Source: Chryseobacterium gleum (GTDB taxonomy: Bacteria; Bacteroidota; Bacteroidia; Flavobacteriales; Weeksellaceae). Taken from it: DNA of 64,000 bases. How positions within the stretch are numbered: position 1 is the first letter of the stretch; each line of letters starts with the position of its first letter. Shown in pieces: positions 8,445 to 17,990 of the stretch. The position numbers and the translations under genes were made by a program. Location: positions 4,171,001-4,235,000 of the forward strand of contig NZ_LR134289.1 in the NCBI RefSeq assembly GCF_900636535.1, written 5' to 3'. The notes under the pieces are model-generated. The model saw only the letters and a list, made by a program, of their open reading frames with translations, made no database searches and was not told the DNA's origin.

Positions 8445-8561
8445 ATTAACCTTCCATTAACCATAGGCTTAAATCCTCAAAAAAACAGTTTCATCCCTTT
8501 ATCTGAGGCCCGTGATGGTAGGACAGAAATGCATTAACCCATCATTAACCTTCTATTAACC
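8445..8561. promoter_or_regulatory. Five ATTAACC repeats spaced 11 bp (candidate response-regulator operator)
   Basis: Exact ATTAACC heptamers occur at 8445, 8456, 8533, 8544 and 8555. Within each group the spacing is exactly 11 bp, one helical turn, which is the arrangement used by OmpR/PhoB-type regulators on direct repeats. The pair is next to the kinase gene and the triplet lies about 80-110 bp before the receptor start. No perfect TAnnTTTG box precedes the receptor (TATAGAATTTTG at about 8579 is off-consensus), consistent with activator-dependent transcription. Confidence 0.65.
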
Positions 8562-8642
8562 GTATTTTTCACAGCCAATATAGAATTTTGTACCCATAGA
8601 ACGGAACAATAGTTTTTGTTTGAGCGGATAAAAAAAACAACC

Positions 8643-11012
8643 ATGTATAAAATTCTTTTTCTTCTGTGTTTCCCGGCTTTGATTTCTGCCCAGCAACAAA
8701 AAGCTGAAGGTATAGTGATGAACACCGAAAATGAAAAACTTTCTTTCGTAAAGATAGAAGTATATAACTCTCAGAATGCATTGATCAAAGAATTAAAAAC
8801 GGATGAAAACGGGAAGTTTGTACTGGAGGGCATAGAAAAACAGGATGCAAAACTGATAGTTAAAAATCAGGGATATTCTTTATTTGAGAAAAAACTGGAT
8901 TTAAAAGAACCTGAACCTCTGAATATCATTCTTAAAAAAGAATCTCACGAAATAGAAGGAGTGGTTATGACGAAACGTAAACCTCTGGTGAAAAGAAAGG
9001 TAGACCGTCTGGAATTTAATGTGGAAAACAGTAATATTTCTTCGCTCAATGCCTGGGAAATCTTAAAAAATACACCCGGTGTTACGATCAGCAACAGTGC
9101 ATTAAGTGTAAAGGGAAGTACGGGAATTCTGGTGACCATTAATGATAAAAAAGTAATGTTGACGGGGGATGAGCTCAAAAACCTCCTGGAAAATACGCAG
9201 GGAGACGAAGTGAAATCGGTGGAGGTGATTACCAATCCGCCTGCAAAATATGAAGCGTCAGGGAGTGCTGTACTGAATATCGTCCTGAAGAAAAATAAAA
9301 TTGAAGGCTATCGCGGAATTCTCTCCTCCAAATATATACAGACACAATATGCGAAAGGTGTCTTTGGGATTTCCCAATATTATAAAAAGAATAAACTTTC
9401 TCTTATGGGAAGCTATTATAGAGGATTGGGGACATACTACCGGGAAGGAACAGATTATGTGAACTACCCGGAAAGTCAAACCCGATGGATCAGTACAATG
9501 AACAGGAAGGATAAAAACAATAACCAGAATACCCTGAATTTTAATGCGGAATATGAATTGGACAGCCTGACCAATATTAGCCTCAACTACTCAGGGTATT
9601 TTTCTCCAAAATCCTTCGGGGTCTACAATGTGCCTACTTTAATCTATAATCAGCAGGATATCGTAGAATCAAATTATACCACGATCAGTGATCACCGTTC
9701 ACGTTCCATCAATAACGCCGTAAGTTTTCAGATAGACCGTAAGTTGAATAAGAAAAGCAGCCTTACCTGGATCAATTATTTTACAGGTAACAATGCAGAT
9801 AAATATCAGAATGTAATAACCTATCTGAACTTCGCAGGACAGGTTCCAAAAGAAGATAATTTTATTACAAAGAATAAAGCAGATGTCCAGCTGTATTCCA
9901 CTCAATTCGATTATCAGTGGAAAGGAGATCAACTGGAGCTGGAATCTGGAGCAAAGTACAGTTTTGTAAAGACAAACAGTAAGCTTGATTTCTCAGATAA
10001 CGAGAATGGAGAATTGCAATACAGACCGGAAAAGAGCAGTGTTTTTGATTATAAAGAACATAATTTTGCCCTGTACTCTTCATTAGCCTACAATATTGGA
10101 AAGTGGAATTTCAAAGGAGGTCTCCGTGCAGAAATGACAGATCTTGAAGGGGTGGTCTCTGAGCCCTATGAGCTGAATAAAAACAATTACTGGAAGTTTT
10201 TTCCTACTTTTTATGTACAGTATACCACAGAAAATAAGCAGGAATTCGGATTTTCTTATGGGAAAAGAATCAGCAGACCTTCTTATTCATGGCTGAATCC
10301 TGCGAAATCTTATTATAACCTGTTTTCCTACTATCAGGGCGATCCAAAGTTAAAGGCTACCATCACGCACAATCTGAATCTCACCTATTCCTGGAAAGAG
10401 TGGAATGTGGATTTATATTACCGAAAAGAAATCTATCCATCCATGGAAATCTCCTATCAGGAGCCGAGTACCAACAGCCTTATCTATTATTTTACAAATA
10501 TTGAGAAAGGAGAAGCTTTTGGATTAAGCCTTTACAAAAACTTTCAGGTCAAGCCATGGTGGAATATTATTGTGTCTGAAAATCTTGAGCATAATGAGAA
10601 TTATTTCAAGGGAATCGATGGAGTAATCTATAAAAACAGAGTCTGGAACTTAGCATCCAATATCTCAACGAGTTTTACACTCGATAAAAACAGCGATTGG
10701 AAAATGGAAATCGGACACCGCTATTATTCTCCGGGGATACAGGGAACTTTCAGGATCTCAGAATCTTCTGCAACATATCTGGTGGTCAATAAAAAATTCT
10801 TTAATAAAAAACTGGAAGCAAGCCTTTTGTTTAATGATATTTTTAAAACTTCACAGGAAAAAATAAGTACAAAATATGCTAATCAGGATAATTATTTTAT
10901 AGATTACCGGGATACCCAGAGTTTCACACTTTCTTTGAAATTCAATTTTGGGAATCAGTCTGTGAAAAATGCAAAAACAATAAAGAAAACTGCAGAACAG
11001 GAAAGATTGTAA
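8643..11012 (+). CDS. Outer-membrane beta-barrel receptor (TonB-dependent receptor-like)
   Basis: A 789-residue protein starting at MYKILFLLCFPALISAQ, a clear signal peptide; an upstream in-frame ATG at 8616 would place a basic extension before it. Residues 20-110 form a carboxypeptidase-regulatory-like beta domain. It is followed by a plug-like region (NAWEILKNTPGVTIS, then EVKSVEVITNPPAKYEASG) and a long barrel of alternating aromatic strands, as in the Bacteroidota 'outer membrane beta-barrel family' proteins. It lacks an obvious TonB box, so TonB dependence is inferred. It is divergent from the two-component system, which probably controls it in response to an envelope or nutrient signal. 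Confidence 0.88.
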   Translation: MYKILFLLCFPALISAQQQKAEGIVMNTENEKLSFVKIEVYNSQNALIKELKTDENGKFVLEGIEKQDAKLIVKNQGYSLFEKKLDLKEPEPLNIILKKESHEIEGVVMTKRKPLVKRKVDRLEFNVENSNISSLNAWEILKNTPGVTISNSALSVKGSTGILVTINDKKVMLTGDELKNLLENTQGDEVKSVEVITNPPAKYEASGSAVLNIVLKKNKIEGYRGILSSKYIQTQYAKGVFGISQYYKKNKLSLMGSYYRGLGTYYREGTDYVNYPESQTRWISTMNRKDKNNNQNTLNFNAEYELDSLTNISLNYSGYFSPKSFGVYNVPTLIYNQQDIVESNYTTISDHRSRSINNAVSFQIDRKLNKKSSLTWINYFTGNNADKYQNVITYLNFAGQVPKEDNFITKNKADVQLYSTQFDYQWKGDQLELESGAKYSFVKTNSKLDFSDNENGELQYRPEKSSVFDYKEHNFALYSSLAYNIGKWNFKGGLRAEMTDLEGVVSEPYELNKNNYWKFFPTFYVQYTTENKQEFGFSYGKRISRPSYSWLNPAKSYYNLFSYYQGDPKLKATITHNLNLTYSWKEWNVDLYYRKEIYPSMEISYQEPSTNSLIYYFTNIEKGEAFGLSLYKNFQVKPWWNIIVSENLEHNENYFKGIDGVIYKNRVWNLASNISTSFTLDKNSDWKMEIGHRYYSPGIQGTFRISESSATYLVVNKKFFNKKLEASLLFNDIFKTSQEKISTKYANQDNYFIDYRDTQSFTLSLKFNFGNQSVKNAKTIKKTAEQERL

Positions 11013-11086
11013 GCAAATTTAATATAAGAATCGTTACAATAAAATATTATTATACAACAAATGATCTACCGATGTCAGATTTTCGC

Positions 11087-11094
11087 TATTTTTG
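11087..11094 (+). promoter_or_regulatory. -7 box of second M1 peptidase gene
   Basis: TATTTTTG matches TAnnTTTG, 25 bp before the ATG at 11119. It overlaps the earlier in-frame ATG at 11092, which argues that translation starts at 11119. Confidence 0.6.
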
Positions 11095-11118
11095 ATGCCA
11101 ATCTTTAAAAAGATCGTT

Positions 11119-12984
11119 ATGAAGAAAATTTTTTCCATGATGCTGGTAGCAGTTTCTTTGCTGCAATTATCAGCACAGGAATTGTATATGCCGAGGAATA
11201 TTAAAAAAGCATACGAAAGAGGAACCCGTGATATCTCCGGAGCACCGGGTAAAAATTACTGGCAGAACAAAGGAGTGTATAATGTAGAGGTAAAAGTGGA
11301 TGCCAGTACAAAAATAGTTTCCGGAAAAGAAACGATTGTCTATACCAACAACAGTCCTGATAGTCTGAATGAGCTGGCTATACGTTTTGTGAATAACCTT
11401 CATAAGCCGCAGTCGCCAAGATCAGGGTTTGTATCCAAAGATTTCCTGTCTTCAGGGCTTAAGATTAAATCTTTTATCGTAAACGGTGCAAAATATGATA
11501 TCAACAGTGACGATTGGAGTACCGTTGAAAAAGTAAAACTGAAAACAGCTTTGAAATCAAAATCCAAAGCTGAGGTTAAAATAGAATGGGAGTATCCGTT
11601 GTCCGTACAGAGTGGAAGAGAAGGTCAGATTGATCCCGAAACATTCTATGTGGCTTATTCTTTTCCGAGAATTTCCGTATATGATGATTATAACGGATGG
11701 GATATGATTCAGCATTCGGATAGGCAGGAGTTCTATAATGATTTTAATGATTACAGTTTCAGTATTATAGCTCCAAAGAATTATGTGGTCTGGGCAACAG
11801 GTGATTTCCTTAATCCGGAAGCTGTTCTTCAGCCGGAATATTTAAAACGGTATAAAGCTTCGTTAAAAAGCGATAAGCTAGTACGCATCGCGACAGAACA
11901 GGAAATGAGGTCCGGAAAAGTGACCAAACCTAATAAATGGAATGTATGGAAATTTAAGGCTAACCATATCACAGATTTCTGTTTTGCACTGAGTAATCAT
12001 TATGTTTGGGATGCTGCAAGTGTTCAGTTAAAAACAAAAAGAGCAAGCGTTCAGGCAGGATATAAATCCGGAGCGAAAGATTTTGAACACTATGTAGACT
12101 GGATGCGTTATAATCTGGATTGGTTCTCTAAGAACTGGCCCGGCGTAGAATATCCTTACAATGTAATGACAGCTATTCAGGGGTATGCAGATATGGAATA
12201 TCCGATGATGATTAATGATACAAGTATTCCTGATGATCTTCAGGATGCGAGGTTGACAGCTGATCATGAAATTGCCCATACATATTTCCCTTTTTACATG
12301 GGAATCAACGAAACAAGATATGCTTTTATGGATGAAGGCTGGGCTACTACACTGGAATATCTTATAGGAATTGATGAAAACGGAGAACCTGCAGCTAAAG
12401 AATTTTATAAAAACTTCCGCGTTAAAAAATGGATTAATGATCCATCTGCCGAACAGGATCAGCCGGTGATTACAATGAGTACTCAGGTGAGTGGTGCCGG
12501 GTACGGAAACAATTCCTATGTGAAAGCATCCTTGTCTTATCTGGCTCTGAAAGATTATCTGGGAGACGAGCTGTTCAAAAAAGCATTACATCATTATATG
12601 AATAACTGGAACGGGAAGCATCCGGTTCCATGGGATTATTTCAATTCCATGAATACAGGTTCAGGTAAAAACCTGAACTGGTTCTTCCAGAACTGGTTTT
12701 ATACCAATAATTATATTGACTTAAAAGTATCAGGGGCATCCCAGATGAATGATATGCTTACCGTAAATGTTACCAATGTTGGAGGCTTTGCTATTCCGTT
12801 TGATGCAATACTGTCTTATGAAGACGGAAGTACAGAAAAGTTACATTTTTCACCGTCTGTCTGGGAAAAAGATCAGAAGATGACTGATCTTGTGATTCCC
12901 ATTAAGAAGAAAGTAAAATCGGTGCAGCTGGATGGTGACCTGTTTATGGATTATACTCCGGAAAATAACCGCAAAAATTTATAA
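11119..12984 (+). CDS. Secreted M1 family metallopeptidase
   Basis: A 621-residue protein starting MKKIFSMMLVAVSLLQLSAQ, a signal peptide. The zinc site is HEIAH (ADHEIAHTYF) with the third ligand Glu in MDEGWATT. DMEYPMM just before it corresponds to the GAMEN-like loop. The N-terminal part is a beta-sandwich domain and the C-terminal part holds the helical WFFQNWFY segment and a beta tail, as in gene 3-1337. The likely role is aminopeptidase activity on peptides in the periplasm or outer-membrane space. It is followed by a strong bidirectional terminator shared with the convergent PAP2 gene. No T9SS sorting domain is visible. Confidence 0.93.
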   Translation: MKKIFSMMLVAVSLLQLSAQELYMPRNIKKAYERGTRDISGAPGKNYWQNKGVYNVEVKVDASTKIVSGKETIVYTNNSPDSLNELAIRFVNNLHKPQSPRSGFVSKDFLSSGLKIKSFIVNGAKYDINSDDWSTVEKVKLKTALKSKSKAEVKIEWEYPLSVQSGREGQIDPETFYVAYSFPRISVYDDYNGWDMIQHSDRQEFYNDFNDYSFSIIAPKNYVVWATGDFLNPEAVLQPEYLKRYKASLKSDKLVRIATEQEMRSGKVTKPNKWNVWKFKANHITDFCFALSNHYVWDAASVQLKTKRASVQAGYKSGAKDFEHYVDWMRYNLDWFSKNWPGVEYPYNVMTAIQGYADMEYPMMINDTSIPDDLQDARLTADHEIAHTYFPFYMGINETRYAFMDEGWATTLEYLIGIDENGEPAAKEFYKNFRVKKWINDPSAEQDQPVITMSTQVSGAGYGNNSYVKASLSYLALKDYLGDELFKKALHHYMNNWNGKHPVPWDYFNSMNTGSGKNLNWFFQNWFYTNNYIDLKVSGASQMNDMLTVNVTNVGGFAIPFDAILSYEDGSTEKLHFSPSVWEKDQKMTDLVIPIKKKVKSVQLDGDLFMDYTPENNRKNL

Positions 12985-12987
12985 TAT

Positions 12988-13014
12988 AAAAGCCTTCAGA
13001 TTTTGAAGGCTTTT
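12988..13014. terminator. Bidirectional terminator between convergent genes
   Basis: AAAAGCCTTCA / TGAAGGCTTTT form an 11-bp stem around a 5-nt loop, with T-runs on both sides. It serves the M1 gene and the convergent PAP2 gene. Confidence 0.85.
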
Positions 13015-13019
13015 GTATT

Positions 13020-14405
13020 TTAAAAATAGGCTGTTAATCTTAAACCTAATGTGATATAATTAACTTTTTCTTTTGCAATCAGGTTATTAAGTTCCTGGTC
13101 CAGTTCAGCGCTTTCTTTAATCTCATCACTGAAGTAATAACGAATGGTAGAGTTGATCTGATTATAATCTGTATAAAAGGTAAGACCTAATCCCGGATTA
13201 AATTTATAAGTCATGGAAGCTCCTGTATTCCATCGGAAGGCGGGTTTAGGTTTATATCTGGCTATCTGCAGTTCGTGATTAGGAGTATCTATTTCGTTTC
13301 CTTTTACAAATACTTTTCCACTTGCAGTTGCGGCATATCCTCCGGTTAACTTTAAGGTAAGCTGCCATTTATCTGATAATTCATGGGAAAAATAGGGACC
13401 AATGCCTGCAGCCAGGAATCCCATAGATTGTGTTTTGATTTCATGATCACCAAAATCCTGCCCGTCATCAAATGTTATTCTTTGAGATTTAATTGGGAAG
13501 CTGCTGAAAGCTATATCTGCACCGACACCCCATTTTTTAGAGAAAAAATAAGCGCCTTCCAGTCCGCCCTCAAACCCGGTTTGTTTTTTGTCATCAAGCT
13601 CAGACTCTTTAAGGAAGTTGGTTGTACCTAATGCTGTACCCATCTTCAGAGCAAGAAAAGAAGGATAGTCATTTCCCTGTATCCTGGATAAAAGACTCAA
13701 ATTATCCCCTTTGTTCTTATAAATCTTATCAATAAAGAAATATCCGAGTTCTGTTGATATTATTCCGATACCGGCACCGGCAAGAATATCCGGAACCCAG
13801 TGTCTGTTATTTAAATTTCGTCCAAGACCTGTTAAAGTAGCAGATCCATACCCTGCAATACTGTAAGCCGGGTTTACCATTCCGTATTCTTTGTGAAGAA
13901 AACTTGCATTGGTAAAAGCCATAGCGGCATGTCCTGATGGGAAAGAATTATTTTTGGATCCGTCAGGTCGTTCAACTTTTGCTGTATATTTGATAGAGTT
14001 AACTAAAATAGCCATGATGGCTAAACTTGTACCATAGGATAAGGTTGCTCTTCCTATATTGTTCCGGCCCTTTACACCTGAGAGCTTTAATCCGTAAACA
14101 GCGACAGCAGGAGCATACTGAAGATAATCATCATATTTGACTTTGAAGTTGGGAAGATAACGGTTTCTTACCTCACGGATATTCTCTTTCTCTCCCCATG
14201 TTGCTGCAGCGGCAGTAAAAAGAATTGCAGGAGCCACTGATTTTTTAACCCATTCTTTTTTGAAAAACGGAGTCTTCTCCTGAATTGTATACCCTGAATT
14301 GATGAGTGCCAGATCTTCATTGAGGTTTCTGGATTGGATAGTATCCTGTGCTTTAATACAATATAATTGCAATAGTATTCCGGATGCTAATGCTGTTTTT
14401 TTCAT
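13020..14405 (-). CDS. PAP2-family phosphatase with C-terminal outer-membrane-barrel-like domain
   Basis: A 461-residue protein with an N-terminal signal peptide (ASGILLQLYCIKAQ). The PAP2 signature is complete: KVERPDGS (motif 1), FPSGHAAMAF (motif 2, with His) and GRNLNNRHWVPDILAG (motif 3, with His and Asp). From about residue 245 the sequence changes to alternating beta strands with aromatic ends and finishes LGLRLTAYF, typical of an outer-membrane barrel that ends in Phe. The likely role is dephosphorylation of isoprenyl pyrophosphate, phospholipid or lipid A at the envelope. The pairing of an enzyme with a barrel-like tail suggests an outer-membrane location, which is inference. Confidence 0.88.
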   Translation of the reverse strand: MKKTALASGILLQLYCIKAQDTIQSRNLNEDLALINSGYTIQEKTPFFKKEWVKKSVAPAILFTAAAATWGEKENIREVRNRYLPNFKVKYDDYLQYAPAVAVYGLKLSGVKGRNNIGRATLSYGTSLAIMAILVNSIKYTAKVERPDGSKNNSFPSGHAAMAFTNASFLHKEYGMVNPAYSIAGYGSATLTGLGRNLNNRHWVPDILAGAGIGIISTELGYFFIDKIYKNKGDNLSLLSRIQGNDYPSFLALKMGTALGTTNFLKESELDDKKQTGFEGGLEGAYFFSKKWGVGADIAFSSFPIKSQRITFDDGQDFGDHEIKTQSMGFLAAGIGPYFSHELSDKWQLTLKLTGGYAATASGKVFVKGNEIDTPNHELQIARYKPKPAFRWNTGASMTYKFNPGLGLTFYTDYNQINSTIRYYFSDEIKESAELDQELNNLIAKEKVNYITLGLRLTAYF

Positions 14406-14608
14406 CGGTAGTGGTGCTGAAATTAAAATCGGGTAAAAATATTAAAAAAATCTATCCGAAAAATTGAGACAGACTATTTTAATGTTTTTATAATATTCCA
14501 GCTGTGCAGTTTATCATATTATCTGGCTTTTGATCAAATGCTGATACTGCCTATAAAGTTGCCATCATAGAGTTTGTAAACATTTTGCCAGGCTAAAGAG
14601 TATAAAAA

Positions 14609-14638
14609 AAATCTACCCCATTGGTTTGGGATAGATTT
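14609..14638 (-). terminator. Terminator of M43 protease gene
   Basis: AAATCTA-c-CCCA / TGGG-a-TAGATTT form a stem with a single mismatch and a 6-nt loop. On the minus strand it is followed by a run of T (the A-run at 14604-14611). Confidence 0.7.
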
Positions 14639-14659
14639 AATATAATTTAAAAATATATT

Positions 14660-15664
14660 CTAATAAACTCTTAATCCGGATCTTGCACCAGAAGAAGCTA
14701 CTACAGACTGCATTCTTGTTTTCTGTCCTGCAGAGAACATAAACATAGCTGCATCATCTACATAGTCCATATAGTTCATGAACATTACAGATCTTTGTAC
14801 ACCGCTGCATGTATTGTATAGCGGATAAGAAGGTTTTCCGTAATTAGCAGTAGTTTGTGTAGGAGTATCGCTTACCAGGTCATTTCCGCAATTGGCATCT
14901 CCCCAGATGTGTCTTAAGTTTAAGTAGTGGCCAACTTCATGCGTAGCGGTTCTTCCAAGATTGAAAGGTGAAGAAGCTCCAGTTTTTCCAAAATACGGAG
15001 CACCGATAACTACACCATCGTTCCATAATCCTGCAGACTCCGGGAAAGTTGCATATCCAAGAATAGTTTGTCCCTGGCTGGTCATTTTACCAACTACCCA
15101 GATGTTTAAATAATTGGTAGGATTAGTAGCATCAATACCTCCTTTTGAGGCTTTTTTCATATCATCATTAGTAGCCCAGCTCGTTTTTGTAGTAGATTTT
15201 CTAACCGTATTTACCAGTCTGAATTTTACTTTTGTATCACCGGAGCTTACGGATTGGAATTCAGTAGGAATTTTACTGACATCACTATTGGTGCCTGAAT
15301 AGTCAGCATTCAATACGGCAATTTGCTCAGCAATTCTTGCATCAGAAACATTTTCTGCAGTAGTTCTGTATAAAACGTTTACAATCACAGGAATTTCTAC
15401 ACTGCCGTCCGCAAGAACTTTTCCTACTTTAAGATCGTTGGCAAATTTTTCTGTGTTGGTCTCCAGAGCAGCAAATCTTTGCTGAAGTTCAGGACTTTTT
15501 TTCAATGCCTCCTGTCTGATTTCCTCAGAAGCACAGCCTCTTTGAACTAATCCTGGAGTGGTAACTGATTCGTCAGTCGGATTTTCGTTTTGATTGGTGA
15601 TGCTGTCATTGTTACACGCAGCCATTACAGTGAGCATAAAAGCTCCGAATAATAGTTTTTTCAT
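14660..15664 (-). CDS. M43-like (pappalysin family) zinc metalloprotease, lipoprotein
   Basis: A 334-residue protein. The N terminus MKKLLFGAFMLTVMAAC carries a lipobox, with Cys17 as the lipidated residue, followed by an Asn-rich linker. The metzincin motif HEVGHYLNLRHIWG gives HExxHxxxxxH, and the Met-turn is in VMFMNYMDYVDD. The motif CGNDLVSDTP between them is typical of M43B cytophagalysin/ulilysin proteases. Cysteines around residues 259-286 may form disulfides. It probably degrades proteins at the cell surface. It is a single-gene unit with its own terminator; the 250-bp AT-rich region upstream gives no clear consensus promoter. Confidence 0.92.
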   Translation of the reverse strand: MKKLLFGAFMLTVMAACNNDSITNQNENPTDESVTTPGLVQRGCASEEIRQEALKKSPELQQRFAALETNTEKFANDLKVGKVLADGSVEIPVIVNVLYRTTAENVSDARIAEQIAVLNADYSGTNSDVSKIPTEFQSVSSGDTKVKFRLVNTVRKSTTKTSWATNDDMKKASKGGIDATNPTNYLNIWVVGKMTSQGQTILGYATFPESAGLWNDGVVIGAPYFGKTGASSPFNLGRTATHEVGHYLNLRHIWGDANCGNDLVSDTPTQTTANYGKPSYPLYNTCSGVQRSVMFMNYMDYVDDAAMFMFSAGQKTRMQSVVASSGARSGLRVY

Positions 15665-15914
15665 ATCAAAAATCGTTTAGGTTGAGGATGTGAAATTATA
15701 TTATTTGAAATTGATATGCAAATTTTTTTTAAAAATATTTAAGATATTATCAAATATCTGTCTTTTTATTTGAATTAAATTTAATGTTATTGAATATGTT
15801 TTGAATTTTAATTAATTTCAAGTTGTGTTTGTGTATTTTTATTTTTTTTACTGATTTTGAATGAAAACTTTTCGTTTGAATTTAATTTTTAAAATAAAAT
15901 TTTCGCACTGAATC

Positions 15915-16556
15915 TTAATTGGCAAAACCGTTTTTGATAGCAAAAACTGCCAGGCCTACACGGGTTTTCAGATCGAGTTTTTCACACAGCTGGTCGCGGT
16001 AGCTTTCCACTGTTCTTGGGCTGCAGCACATCCTGTCTGCAATTTCCTTATAGCTAAGCTCAGTCACAGTGTATTTCAGGAATTCTTTTTCCCTGTCTGA
16101 AATTTTCACAACAATTTCAGATTCAGTTTCTTTATTAAGGTTGGTGAATATGATTTTGGAAGCCCAGTCCGGGTAAAAGAAGCCGTCACTGTTCAGTCGT
16201 GTAAGAGCAGTCTCCAGATCTCTCGGATGTGTATTTTTCAAAAGATAGCCTTTTGCCCCGCTTTTGATCATCTTAATCACGCTGTTGTCATCTCCCTGCA
16301 TGCTCAGAGCCATGATTTTAATACCGGGATGATTTTTTGTAAGCCATACTGCTGTTTCAAAACCATCCATAATAGGCATGCTGATATCCAGAAGAATAAT
16401 ATCTGGAATAGCGTTTCCTTCTTCAAATTTTTGAATAAGATCTTTGCCATTCTCACAGACATAAATGACTTCAAATTCATTAAAATTACCAATAATGCCT
16501 TCCAGGGCTTTAGCAATGAGTATATGGTCGTCAACGATTACGATGCTTTTTTTCAT
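15915..16556 (-). CDS. NarL/LuxR-family response regulator
   Basis: A 213-residue protein. The receiver domain shows VDDH, the phospho-acceptor Asp in LLDISMPIMDG, the switch Ser in MALSMQGDD and Lys in AKGYLLKNT. The C-terminal HTH begins KISDREKEFLKYTVTELSYKEI and continues through CSPRTVESYRDQL. It overlaps the sensor kinase gene by 4 bp and is the last gene of the kinase operon. The target genes are unknown. Confidence 0.95.
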   Translation of the reverse strand: MKKSIVIVDDHILIAKALEGIIGNFNEFEVIYVCENGKDLIQKFEEGNAIPDIILLDISMPIMDGFETAVWLTKNHPGIKIMALSMQGDDNSVIKMIKSGAKGYLLKNTHPRDLETALTRLNSDGFFYPDWASKIIFTNLNKETESEIVVKISDREKEFLKYTVTELSYKEIADRMCCSPRTVESYRDQLCEKLDLKTRVGLAVFAIKNGFAN

Positions 16557-17338
16557 GACTGTTTTTTTAAGATAATATTAAGTTGGGTTCCCTCATTTTC
16601 TTTACTTTCCATATGAAAGCTGGCTCCTATGATTTCAGCTCTGTTTTTCATATTGGTAAGACCTATTCCGTTGGATTTGATTTGTGATGTATCAAACCCG
16701 ATTCCGTCATCACGGATATCAAGTTCCCAAAGTATGTCTTCAGTAGTATTCAGAGTTATAAAAATATTTTTACAACGGGAATGTTTTATGCTGTTCTGAA
16801 TAAACTCCTGCGTAATTCTTAGCAGCATATTTTTATGAACAAAACCCAAATCCAGCTGTTTAAAATTATGCTCAAAACTTACTTTACACTTTTTAAAAGA
16901 ATTGGTATTGTCTACTTCCTCCTGTATCAAAGTTACAATTTCCTTTTGGTTGATATTGTCATCGGTTAATGTTTTTGACAAGCTCCTCAAGTCCTGTAAA
17001 GATTGATTAATAATCTGTGAAACCTGATCTATTCTTTCACTTGCCTCCGGAACTTTGTTTTCATAAAGCATTTGCTGAACATAGAGGCTTACCAGGGTAA
17101 GTTTTTGACCAATATTATCATGCAATTCTCTTCCGATCTGCTGCATGGTGGCCTGCTGTATTTCGAGTTGAGTAGCCAGAAGCTCTCGCTGATGAAGTTC
17201 ATTTTTCATTTCGATTTCATTCAGATATTCTTTTTTTCTCTGTCTGTAATTGCGTATGTAAATAAATACAGCTATTACAAACATCAAAAAAAAGATATTG
17301 AATGAAATAATAGTTATTAAGAGCTCTGTTTTCCCCAT
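16553..17338 (-). CDS. Sensor histidine kinase, HisKA_3 type
   Basis: A 261-residue protein read from MGKTELLITIISF at 17338; a start at 17428 would lie further inside the upstream gene and add a second hydrophobic stretch. It has one membrane helix (residues 4-26), a coiled-coil (QRKKEYLNEIEMKNELHQRELL) and the dimerisation/phosphorylation motif IGRELHDNIGQKLTL, with the His of the NarL-partner class. The ATPase part has IRDDGIGFD and GIGLTNMKNRAE. With almost no extracytoplasmic part, it may sense through the 7-helix protein encoded just upstream, with which it overlaps by 22 bp. Confidence 0.92.
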   Translation of the reverse strand: MGKTELLITIISFNIFFLMFVIAVFIYIRNYRQRKKEYLNEIEMKNELHQRELLATQLEIQQATMQQIGRELHDNIGQKLTLVSLYVQQMLYENKVPEASERIDQVSQIINQSLQDLRSLSKTLTDDNINQKEIVTLIQEEVDNTNSFKKCKVSFEHNFKQLDLGFVHKNMLLRITQEFIQNSIKHSRCKNIFITLNTTEDILWELDIRDDGIGFDTSQIKSNGIGLTNMKNRAEIIGASFHMESKENEGTQLNIILKKQS

Positions 17339-17964
17339 ATAAATGAACTTGCAAATAAAATATACATCACTGCTCCTGAAACCTGAAAATATATAAAATA
17401 CATATCCCAGATATCTATATATTTCCAAAGAAGAGAGTTAAATGTCATAAATGGTATGTTTGCTATATAAAAAAGTGTTACCCCAAGATTGATATAAAAC
17501 ATTTTGTTTTTACTGAAATTAAGAATTTCAGATGAATTAACTTGTTTATAATATTCCATAATGACAAGAGCCATTAAGAGCAAACAACCTATGTTATAAT
17601 TGAAGGAAAATATTACTTTCTTTTCCGGGAAAAAAAGTGCCCTGACAATATATGTTAAAAGGTATATTCCCGTCATGACATAGAACAACTTAACTTTTTT
17701 TAAAGATTCTTTGGCGTACAGCCAATAAAAAAATATAAACTGCAATGGAATCACAAAGTAGTTGTGAAAGTTTATTCTATCAATTTTGAGTGGTTTTTCT
17801 CCCCATTTTACTGCTGATTCACACAGAAAAATAAGTATGAGGTAAATTGCCAGATATTTCCAGGGTTGTTTTTTTACGCGGTTATAATAAATCAGGGAGA
17901 CTATAGCTGAAAAAGCTTCTCCCCAATACATAAATGACGAAAAAATTTTTTGAATCTCAGTCAT
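17317..17964 (-). CDS. Polytopic membrane protein, possible sensor partner
   Basis: A 215-residue protein with about six or seven hydrophobic helices (for example YLAIYLILIFLCESAV, VIPLQFIFFYWLYA and YVMTGIYLLTYIV). It has no enzymatic motif that I can name. It overlaps the kinase gene by 22 bp and is co-transcribed with it. Similar small 7-helix proteins precede short NarL-type kinases in flavobacteria, so an input role is plausible, but this is inference from position. Confidence 0.75.
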   Translation of the reverse strand: MTEIQKIFSSFMYWGEAFSAIVSLIYYNRVKKQPWKYLAIYLILIFLCESAVKWGEKPLKIDRINFHNYFVIPLQFIFFYWLYAKESLKKVKLFYVMTGIYLLTYIVRALFFPEKKVIFSFNYNIGCLLLMALVIMEYYKQVNSSEILNFSKNKMFYINLGVTLFYIANIPFMTFNSLLWKYIDIWDMYFIYFQVSGAVMYILFASSFIWGKQSS

Positions 17965-17990
17965 ATTGTGTTTAAGAATATGAATGATAA

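Noticed and set aside
11092..11118. Start of the second M1 peptidase at the upstream ATG 11092
   Set aside because: That ATG overlaps the -7 promoter box; the ATG at 11119 begins directly with a signal peptide.
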